This document shows, in pieces, positions 53,327 to 61,100 of a DNA stretch of 64,000 bases. This DNA comes from Akkermansiaceae bacterium. GTDB lineage: Bacteria > Verrucomicrobiota > Verrucomicrobiia > Verrucomicrobiales > Akkermansiaceae. The DNA lies in NCBI GenBank assembly GCA_023301765.1, contig JALZUC010000019.1, forward strand, positions 19,631-83,630, given 5' to 3'. The notes under the pieces are model-generated. The model was not told the DNA's origin. It did not search any database and was given only the letters and a program-made list of their open reading frames with translations. Position 1 is the first letter of the stretch, and every line of letters begins with the position of its first letter. The position numbers and the translations under genes were made by a program.

Positions 53327-54148
53327 ATGTCACGTAAACTCGCTATCCTAATCAGCTGCCTCATATGCCACACACAGGCAGATGGTAGTCCAAAGCAGTC
53401 CAACGTAGTCAGCAAAAACCTAGAAGGCGCCCACAAACCCGCCACAGAGAAACAGTCACATCAACTCTCATGGCTCACAAAGCAATCTCGCCTAGCCCTC
53501 CTCAGAAACCGCCCAAATATAGCCCTCCAGAAGGCTAATCAGTCTCTAAGACTTGCCATGGATAACCTCCAGCGCGCTGAAGCACACATCCTCCGCGCAC
53601 TAGCATACCAACATAGCGGAAAACCAAAGCCAGCCCTACACGCATGTCAGCTAGCATTTAGCCAGATCCCAGAAGGTAAATTAGATTGGTATCTTCTACG
53701 CTCTGAAAACCAATACACCTTAAAACTTCACAAAGAACGTATTAACGGTCTCAATGCAGGATTAAAAATTCATCCACACAGTATTCTAAAACCTCGCTAC
53801 GTAGACGCACTCATAGAGGCTGGTGAAAATGACGCCGCCCTTAAAATTATAAAAGACGAGCTCCCCACCCTGCGTTGGAGAGCCCACTGGCAACTTAAAA
53901 AAGCTCGTATCCTCATTGCCCTCAAACGTAAAACAGAAGCTCAAGCCACCCTAAAATCGGCTCTACTAGAGATTCAGCAGCGCCTTAACGCTACCCACCC
54001 AAACGTTCTTCTCCTCGCTGATCGAGCCTTCATAGAGCACCTCATGGGAAAACACTCCAAATCAAAAGCTACACTCCTAAAGCTCTACAAACACCGTGCT
54101 CCCAGCTCTCTAATCAAATATTTGGAAGCTCGCATTCCTAAGAAATAG
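53327..54148 (+). CDS. exported TPR-like helical protein
   Basis: This 273-residue protein has a signal peptide ending near HTQA (about residue 18), then helical hairpins of TPR type (RAEAHILRALAYQHSGKPKPALHACQLAF, about 83-111) through to a basic C-terminus. It is probably a periplasmic scaffold. No enzymatic motif is visible. It stands between the permease and exonuclease genes with its own 217-bp leader. Confidence 0.65.
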   Translation: MSRKLAILISCLICHTQADGSPKQSNVVSKNLEGAHKPATEKQSHQLSWLTKQSRLALLRNRPNIALQKANQSLRLAMDNLQRAEAHILRALAYQHSGKPKPALHACQLAFSQIPEGKLDWYLLRSENQYTLKLHKERINGLNAGLKIHPHSILKPRYVDALIEAGENDAALKIIKDELPTLRWRAHWQLKKARILIALKRKTEAQATLKSALLEIQQRLNATHPNVLLLADRAFIEHLMGKHSKSKATLLKLYKHRAPSSLIKYLEARIPKK

Positions 54149-54203
54149 CCCCGCCCTCACTACAGCCTTGATTGTTGGCTCATGATTATTAAATCTATTC
54201 ACC

Positions 54204-54764
54204 ATGCGCGACATCGTTTATTTTGACTTAGAGACCCAGCGAAGTTTTGGCGATGTCGGCGGCGCTAAAAATAAAGATAAAATGGGCATATCCGTAGGTG
54301 TTGCCTACTCCACCCGCACCGAGCAATACCACGTCTTTGGAGAAAGCCAGACAGATGACCTCGTAGAAATGCTCATCAAGGCCGACCTAGTCGTAGGATA
54401 CAATCATATGTATTTCGACTACCCTGTCCTACAAGGCTACACCATCCTCGATCTACCTAACCAAACGGTAAATCTAGATATGATGACCGAAGTAGAACAA
54501 ATCCTCGGCCACAGGCTAAAACTAGACGCCCTAGCCTCCGCATCCCTCGGCACAGGAAAATCAGCAGATGGGCTAGACGCCCTTCGCTGGTGGCAAGAAT
54601 ACAAAAAAACAGGCAACAATGAACCGATGATGAAAATCGCCGAATACTGCTGCTTTGATGTAAAAGTCACCAAAGAGATCCACGAATACGGTATCAAAAA
54701 CGGCTTTTTAAGATACAACGACCGCAACGGCAACCCTACTCAAGTAGACGTAGATTGGTCTTAG
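54204..54764 (+). CDS. RNase H-like/DEDD 3'-5' exonuclease-like protein
   Basis: This 186-residue single-domain protein starts MRDIVYFDLETQRSF, giving the first acidic pair D8 and E10. A second acidic residue is in VVGYNHMYFDYPVLQG (D73 or close) and the last is in EYCCFDVKVTKEIHEYG. This is the DEDD pattern of the RNase H-like exonuclease superfamily (YprB-like). Many relatives are fused to helicases; here it stands alone, and helicase partners are not adjacent. Activity on DNA versus RNA cannot be told. Confidence 0.75.
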   Translation: MRDIVYFDLETQRSFGDVGGAKNKDKMGISVGVAYSTRTEQYHVFGESQTDDLVEMLIKADLVVGYNHMYFDYPVLQGYTILDLPNQTVNLDMMTEVEQILGHRLKLDALASASLGTGKSADGLDALRWWQEYKKTGNNEPMMKIAEYCCFDVKVTKEIHEYGIKNGFLRYNDRNGNPTQVDVDWS

Positions 54765-54881
54765 TTAGAACGACTTAGGTTAGTATTCCACCTAATAGCC
54801 CTACCTTCAGGAAGGGTGGTGCAAAAAAGTTACATATTTATAATAGCGAAATGTGACTTTTTTTCATTAGATGTCATCGTC

Positions 54882-55517
54882 GTGAAGGAAATTTGGGAAC
54901 AAGCACTATTAGCACACAATCTACCACTCACTGTTGTGGTCGGATTATTCATGCTCTATTGGATACTAAGTATCGTAGGGATATTCGGAATCGACTCTTT
55001 CGATATAGATCTAGACGCTGATATAAGTCTAGATGCTAATGGAGATGCTGGGGGACACTTCCCATCCCCCCTTGCCTCAGCACTCCATTTTGTAAATGCA
55101 GCAGATGTCCCTCTCATGGCTATCCTTACACTTCTCAGTATCTTCATGTGGGCATGTTCGGTCCTAGGCAACTATTACTTTAACCCTGACCTATTGGGGG
55201 GATTAATTATCATCATCTTTCTATCATCTTTTATCCTATCCACCATCTTGGTCAAAATAGTAACTAAACCCCTCGTTCCTATTTTCAGGAAAATGAAAGA
55301 ACTTGAAAAAGCAGAACCTGCCGTAGGAGGAACTGCTATCGTCATCTCCAAGTCAGTAGATGCCAAATACGGGCAAGCTGAGCAAAAACGTGACAAAGGA
55401 GCCCCAGCCATCCTCACATGCATCACCAGCGAAGAAACTCCCATACCTCGTGGGACAGAAGTAGCCATCGTTTCTTATGATAAAGAAACAGGCATCTACA
55501 AGATAAGAACACTCTAA
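54882..55517 (+). CDS. yqiJ: YqiJ-like OB-fold membrane protein (DUF1449 type)
   Basis: This protein has two N-terminal membrane regions (about 15-40 and 68-130), then a cytoplasmic OB-fold-like domain (about 140-211) with GGTAIVISKSVDAKYGQAEQ and PRGTEVAIVSYDKETGIYKI. In other bacteria NfeD/YqiJ-type OB-fold proteins are encoded next to flotillins and are thought to help build or anchor flotillin domains. The flotillin gene follows after 20 bp, supporting the call. I prefer the GTG at 54882 over GTG at 54816 because the upstream 22 residues have no membrane-protein character and the N-terminus then matches the short cytoplasmic lead-in of relatives. Confidence 0.75.
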   Translation: MKEIWEQALLAHNLPLTVVVGLFMLYWILSIVGIFGIDSFDIDLDADISLDANGDAGGHFPSPLASALHFVNAADVPLMAILTLLSIFMWACSVLGNYYFNPDLLGGLIIIIFLSSFILSTILVKIVTKPLVPIFRKMKELEKAEPAVGGTAIVISKSVDAKYGQAEQKRDKGAPAILTCITSEETPIPRGTEVAIVSYDKETGIYKIRTL

Positions 55518-55537
55518 CAAAACAACAACCAAATAAA

Positions 55538-57604
55538 ATGAATACATTAACAACCCTTGCCGCCCTGGGAACAAACGTCATCTGGGCTTGCCTCATATTA
55601 GTCCTCATCCTCGGCGTTGGACTCCTAGTCCTTACCCTCATGTTCTACCGGAAGGTGGAAAAGGGCACAGCCCTAGTGGTAACAGGATACCCCAAAACAA
55701 AAGTCATCTTCAACGGTGGAACGGTCATCCCTGTCTTTAACCGGGCCGAACTCATGGATATCTCCGTGAAACGCATCGAGTTAGACCGAACTGGTAAAAA
55801 CGGCCTTATTTGTAAGGACAACATGCGCGCAGACATCAAAGTCGCCTTCTTTGTCCGTGTTAACAATGTAGAAGATGACGTGCTCAGAGTGGCCGAATCA
55901 ATCGGTTGTGACCGTGCATCATCTGAGCCTGAAATCCGCGCACTTTTTGACGCTAAGTTTTCCGAGGCCCTTAAAACTGTCGGTAAGAAATTCGATTTCA
56001 TCCAACTCTATGAAGAGCGTGACACCTTCCGTGATGAAATGCTCAAAGTAATTGGCACAGACCTGAACGGTTTCGTTCTCGATGACGCTGCCATTGACTA
56101 TCTGGAGCAAACTCCACTAGAAGCGCTCGATCCAGATAACATTCTAGATGCCGAGGGTATGAAGAAAATTCACAACCTCACCGCCGAGCAAGCCAAGCTA
56201 TCTAACAACATCCAGCGCGACAAAGAAAAGGTCATCAAGCAGCAAGACGTGGAAGCACGTGAAGCCATCCTTGAGCTAGAGCGCCAGCTTGCAGAAACAG
56301 AAGCCAAGCAACAGCGCGAGGTGGAAACTGTGCAAGCCCGTGAAACAGCTGAGACCCAACAGGTCCAAGAAGAACAACGCCAAAAAGCCGAACAGGCACG
56401 CATATCTGCCGAGGAGGAAATCCTCATCTCAGAAGAAAATAAACAACGCCAAGTTCTCGTCGCCCAACGTAACAAGGAGCGCACAGACGCCGTCGAAGTA
56501 GAGCGTGTGAAGCGTGATCAGGAACTCGAATCAATCGAGCGCCAGCGCGTTACTGAGCTTAAGGACATCGAGAAAGAAAAAGCTCTCGAAGTTCAGCGTA
56601 AGGAAATCCAAGACGTTATCAAAGAGCGTGTCGCCGTTGAAAAAACAGTGGTTATCGAGCAAGAGAAGATAAAGGATACCGAGGCATTTGCCGGAGCTGA
56701 TCGTGAGAAGCAGGTGAAAGTCACCCTCGCAGAAGCTCAAGCACAAGAGGTCCTCATCGAGCAGATCAAACGTGCCGAAGCATCTAAGGAAGCCGCACAG
56801 CTCCAAGCTGATCAGGAACTCTACGAGCGAGTCAAAGCTGCAGAAGCTGATAAGCAAGCCGCAGAACTCCACGCTGAAGAAGTTGTCGTCGCCGCTGAGG
56901 CTGAACAAGTCGCCGCTGAGAAGCAAGCTGCTGCTAAGAAGATGCTTGCAGAAGCCACTGCTAAGGAAACTGCTGCACCAGGTCTCGGAGAGGCTGAGGT
57001 CATGATTGCCAAGGCAAACGCCACTGAGAAGCAAGGAACCGCAGAAGCGAAAGTTGATCAACTTAAGTTCGAGGCAGAAGCTACCGGTATCGAGCAGAAG
57101 GCAGCCGCCATGAAGCTCTTCGAAGAAGCTGGTCAGGATCACGAGGAGTTTAAACTCGAGCTGGAGAAAGAGAAAGCTGTCGAGCTCGCAGAGATCGATG
57201 TCCAGCGCCAGATCGCCGAGCAGCAAGCTATAGTTGTGGGAGAAGCCCTCAAGTCTGCTAACATCGACATCGTCGGTGGTGAAACTCAGTTCTTCGATCG
57301 TATTACCAATGCCATCACCACGGGTAAAACGATTGACCGCACAGTGGATAACTCCCGCGTATTAGGAGACGTTAAAGAGACCTTCTTTAATGGTGACCCA
57401 GAATACTACAAGGAGCAGATCTCATCATGGATTGATCAATACGGCGTAGCCACAGAAGACGTCAAAAACCTCTCCGTGGGAGCCTTGTTAGGAAACCTAG
57501 TCACCAAAGCCAACGGCGATGACCGCAACAAACTCCTCTCATTCCTAAACGCCGCAGAACGCTTCAACTTAAAAGACAGCCCCGCTAAGGACTTCTTAGG
57601 GTAA
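55538..57604 (+). CDS. yqiK: flotillin-family SPFH protein (YqiK-like)
   Basis: This 688-residue membrane-domain scaffold has an N-terminal membrane segment (about 14-36), an SPFH/band-7 domain (about 40-205, with VVTGYPKTKVIFNGGTVIP and MRADIKVAFFVRVNNVEDDVL), then a very long Glu/Ala/Lys/Gln-rich coiled coil (about 210-590). The C-terminal region has QAIVVGEALKSANIDIVGG, the usual flotillin end, plus an extra helical tail. Flotillins form oligomers that organise membrane microdomains. It is the middle gene of a YqiJ-YqiK-ATPase set; the stop codon lies inside the left arm of an inserted repeat. Confidence 0.9.
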   Translation: MNTLTTLAALGTNVIWACLILVLILGVGLLVLTLMFYRKVEKGTALVVTGYPKTKVIFNGGTVIPVFNRAELMDISVKRIELDRTGKNGLICKDNMRADIKVAFFVRVNNVEDDVLRVAESIGCDRASSEPEIRALFDAKFSEALKTVGKKFDFIQLYEERDTFRDEMLKVIGTDLNGFVLDDAAIDYLEQTPLEALDPDNILDAEGMKKIHNLTAEQAKLSNNIQRDKEKVIKQQDVEAREAILELERQLAETEAKQQREVETVQARETAETQQVQEEQRQKAEQARISAEEEILISEENKQRQVLVAQRNKERTDAVEVERVKRDQELESIERQRVTELKDIEKEKALEVQRKEIQDVIKERVAVEKTVVIEQEKIKDTEAFAGADREKQVKVTLAEAQAQEVLIEQIKRAEASKEAAQLQADQELYERVKAAEADKQAAELHAEEVVVAAEAEQVAAEKQAAAKKMLAEATAKETAAPGLGEAEVMIAKANATEKQGTAEAKVDQLKFEAEATGIEQKAAAMKLFEEAGQDHEEFKLELEKEKAVELAEIDVQRQIAEQQAIVVGEALKSANIDIVGGETQFFDRITNAITTGKTIDRTVDNSRVLGDVKETFFNGDPEYYKEQISSWIDQYGVATEDVKNLSVGALLGNLVTKANGDDRNKLLSFLNAAERFNLKDSPAKDFLG

Positions 57605-57633
57605 CCACGAATCAACACGGATCTTACGAATCT
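57602..57633. repeat. left inverted-repeat arm of GxxExxY cassette
   Basis: Read on the plus strand it comprises TAACCAC, a 10-base spacer GAATCAACAC, then GGATC, TT, ACGAATCT. The reverse complement of the right arm (58111-58133) reads TAACCAC, GGATC, GG, ACGAATCT, so 20 of 22 aligned bases match apart from the 10-base insertion. The arm begins at the TAA stop codon of the flotillin gene. Confidence 0.75.
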
Positions 57634-57639
57634 GAATAA

Positions 57640-58014
57640 ATGGAACTACTGTATAAAGATGAATCATACGACCTCATTGGAGCATGCTTTGATGTTTACA
57701 ACGAGCTCGGCAGTGGATTCCTCGAAGCCGTTTACCAAGAGGCTCTCAGTCTCGAACTCCAGGCTCGTAAGATCCCCTTCGTTGAACAGCCCAAACTAGA
57801 AATTAACTATAAGGGCCAACGCCTCAAAAAATACTACGAATCCGATTTCGTAATACATTCAAAAATCATCATCGAAATAAAAGCTGTCAAAACCCTCGAT
57901 GACGTCCATCGAGCCCAGCTCCATAACTACCTGAAAGCCACCAGTTTCAAACTAGGCTTCCTCATCAATTTCGGTGATCCAAAAAACCTCATTCACGAAC
58001 GCGTAGTCAACTAA
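57640..58014 (+). CDS. GxxExxY protein (PD-(D/E)xK nuclease-like fold)
   Basis: This 124-residue protein carries the diagnostic GxxExxY motif as G26-F-L-E29-A-V-Y32. A nuclease-like core follows: D69 in YYESDFVIHS and E79-I-K81 in IIEIKAV, the D...ExK arrangement of PD-(D/E)xK proteins. The function is unknown; members are scattered in copies through Planctomycetes, Verrucomicrobia and relatives. The gene starts 35 bp after the flotillin stop and is bracketed by imperfect inverted repeats, so it looks like cargo of a small element inserted in the operon. Confidence 0.88.
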   Translation: MELLYKDESYDLIGACFDVYNELGSGFLEAVYQEALSLELQARKIPFVEQPKLEINYKGQRLKKYYESDFVIHSKIIIEIKAVKTLDDVHRAQLHNYLKATSFKLGFLINFGDPKNLIHERVVN

Positions 58015-58024
58015 TCCCCTTCCT

Positions 58025-58066
58025 TGAGTTAACAACTCCAGCAGCTCAGAGCGATTAGCTCAGAGC
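58025..58066. repeat. short direct and inverted repeats within the cassette
   Basis: After the GxxExxY gene lie an inverted repeat GAGTT-AAC-AACTC (58025-58037) and two direct copies of AGCTCAGAGC (58043-58052 and 58057-58066). Together with the flanking arm they make the 126-bp spacer structurally unusual for an intra-operon gap. Confidence 0.6.
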
Positions 58067-58110
58067 TACACAACTCTAGGAACACTCAATCCAAGCAACC
58101 AAGATTAGTA

Positions 58111-58133
58111 AGATTCGTCCGATCCGTGGTTAA
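58111..58133. repeat. right inverted-repeat arm of GxxExxY cassette
   Basis: This is the counterpart of the arm at 57602-57633, reading AGATTCGT, CC, GATCC, GTGGTTA on the plus strand. It ends 7 bp before the ATG of the ATPase gene. The bases just upstream (AGATTAGTAAGAT at 58102-58114) recur in other repeat remnants beyond the ATPase gene. Confidence 0.75.
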
Positions 58134-58140
58134 ATAAAAA

Positions 58141-61100
58141 ATGTCAGATCAACAACAACTAGAAGGCGGCACCTACGAAGTTATTCGTGGCCGTATGGAG
58201 AAGCACGGTTCCGTGCTCCGTGAGCGTATCGAGCAGCTTAATGTTGCTCGCAAAGATATCTTTGGCGCGGTAGACCCCGCACTTATCGCTACGGAGCGTG
58301 TTAGCACAGAGCATAACTGTATCCCACGTGATATGGTATCCATTGGCGAGAACCGCTTTCTCTTTGGTTATAACATCCAGTTTGGCCTGAAGAAAACCAC
58401 AGGGCTTTCAGACGTCTTTGACGTTTATGACTATGATCCGGAGTCTCACACTTTTTCCAAAGCAAACCTAACAGAAGTATTCGGTTCTGATTTCTCTGAA
58501 GATTTTCAATACATCTATAAATATTATAAAGAAGCCACCTTTGTAAAATTCATGGTCATCGGGCCGAATCTCTACATGGGCATGCGCATCGGTAAAGGGA
58601 TAGATGACATCAAGACCTTTAAGTGGGTTATCCAAGGTGACGGCCAGTTAGAATATTTAGGGAATCGCTTTGACCACGAGTATAAGTTCCCACCTCAGCA
58701 GGAGTTTAAGTGGATACGCGCTCACCGTGATATGCAGCGCCCCGGCGAGCACCCTCACATTTCCATCGAGGATAGGATCTTTGTAGAAACTGTCGGTGGC
58801 GACCTCACTATTAAGATCGAGGATAATACTTCATCCGGCCAGGGCATCTATGAAGAAGACGTCACAGATGTCGATCAGACACTCGATGACGCAGAGATCT
58901 TCTACTCCGTCGTCGGCCCTCTCATCTTGCTCAAGATTCTTCCATATCGTGAGGAGTTTTACCGCTATTTGGTCTATAATGAAAAGACACAGAACGTGCA
59001 GCGTATCGATGCCATTGGCCACTCTTGTGTGCTCCTCCCAGACGAGCACGGCATCATCTTTGCTAATGGCTACCTCCAGCTCACTGGTGAGGTAAAGACC
59101 TTTGACCACGGCATTGATGACATGCGCTTTGAGAAACGTATCGCCTCCGCTAATGGCGAGGATACTCTCTTTGTTTTCTATAATCGCAGCAGCGGTGATT
59201 ACGTTCTGCTTTCATATAATCTCATCGAGCGCACCGTAGATACCCCCATCATCTGCTCCGGTTACTCACTCTTCCCTGATGGTAAATTACTCTACTTCCG
59301 TTCCGAGGACAGCGCGCAGAAGCACCACGTCATACAGGTCTGGCAGACGCCTTATCTCGATGACACTTTCGCATCTGCTGCTACGGAGGAGAAGAGCTCC
59401 TTACTCTTTAAAATTGGCAATCCTGACATCGTCCGCTGTATGGCGGAGTGCCGTGAGATACTCAACTTACTACAAAAGGAAGACTCCTACGCAGGCCTCT
59501 ATCTAGATCTTGCTAAAAAGACAAGCGACATCAAAGACGCCTATTTCTGGCTTGGGAAAGAGGAGGCATTTAATCTCACTGCACCTCTGATAGAGATTAA
59601 CTCCGCGGCTAAGTCCGCGATCAATGAGTTTGAAAAAGTCGTTAAACTCCGCAAGTCCACCGCAGATCAGACCAAGACTACAGAAGAGTCCGTCACCACC
59701 CTACTACGCAGTGTAGAGCACACACCGCCAGATGATATTCAGGGCTACGTGCACCAGCTCACTGAGCTACGCACCCTCAGAGGTGACATCATCGGCCTTC
59801 AGGATCTACGTTACGCTAATCTCAGTCTTATTAAAGATCTGGAGGGGCGCATCATCGAGGCTACAGAAACAGTTTCTAATAAAACTGTAAACTTCCTCCT
59901 CACCCCCGAGGCGCTTGATCCCTATCGCGCCGCTGTCGATGAGCAGAAAGCCACTATAGCAGAGCTAAAGAAGGTCACTCAGGCAGACGACTCCGCGGAA
60001 GCCCTAGACGCCGCCGGCACAGAGCTGGAAATGCTCATCGATGTCGTTTCTAACCTCAAGATCGAAGATGCTACACAGACCACTGCCATCATCGATTCCA
60101 TCTCAGGTATTTATTCCACACTCAATGCAGTCCGCGCTGAGCTGAAGAATAAACGCCAGTCACTCGCCAAGGCAGAAGGAACTGCCCAGTTCGGAGCACA
60201 GGTAAAGTTATTAGGGCAGGCAGTTGTCAACTTCCTAGATCTCTGTGACGGACCAGAAAAATGCGATGAGTATCTCACCAAACTTATGGTGCAGATAGAG
60301 GAGCTAGAAGGGAAATTTGCAGAATTTGATGAATATACTGAGCAGCTATCAGCCAAGCGCGAGGAGATTTACGAGGCCTTTGAGACGCGTAAGACATCAC
60401 TATTAGAAAAACGTAACAAGCGCGCCGCCAATCTAGTGAAATCTGCCGAGCGCGTTCTAACCGGCATCAGCAATCGCGCAGAAAAATTTTCCGAGATCAA
60501 TGAAATTAACGGCTACTTTGCCGGAGACCTCATGGTGTCCAAAGTCCGTGACATCATCGAGCAGCTCAATGAACTGGGTGACTCAGTCAAAGCCGCAGAT
60601 ATCCAGACTCAGTTAAAAACGCTGAAAGAAGATGCCGTGCGCCAGCTTAAAGATCGCAAGGAACTCTTCGTAGACGGCAAGAACATCATCCAGTTTGGTA
60701 AACATAAATTTAACGTCAATACACAGGACCTCGAACTCTCCATCGTTCCTAACAATGAACAGATGTGTTTCCACCTAGCTGGCACAGATTTCTTTGAGCC
60801 GATCATCGATGAAGCTTTTCTCTCCACCCGCTCAATCTGGTCCCAGGAGATTATCTCGGAGAACAAAAAGGTCTACCGTGCCGAATACCTCGCTTATAAG
60901 TTCCTCACCTCAGGCGAAGACCTCTCCACACTCACCACTGATGACGAATCACTCGAAGCACTCCAGCGCTTTGCTTCCCAGAGATACACAGAAGGCTACA
61001 CCAAAGGCGTGCACGACCATGATGCCCACCTCATCCTTCAGGCACTACTCCCCATTCATGAGAAAATAGGCCTACTCAAGTATTCCCCCAAACTGCGCGC

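Noticed and set aside
56531..57226. 231-codon minus-strand ORF opposite the flotillin coiled coil
   Set aside because: Leu/Phe/Ser-rich low complexity is the expected antisense of Glu/Lys/Gln codons; no independent support.
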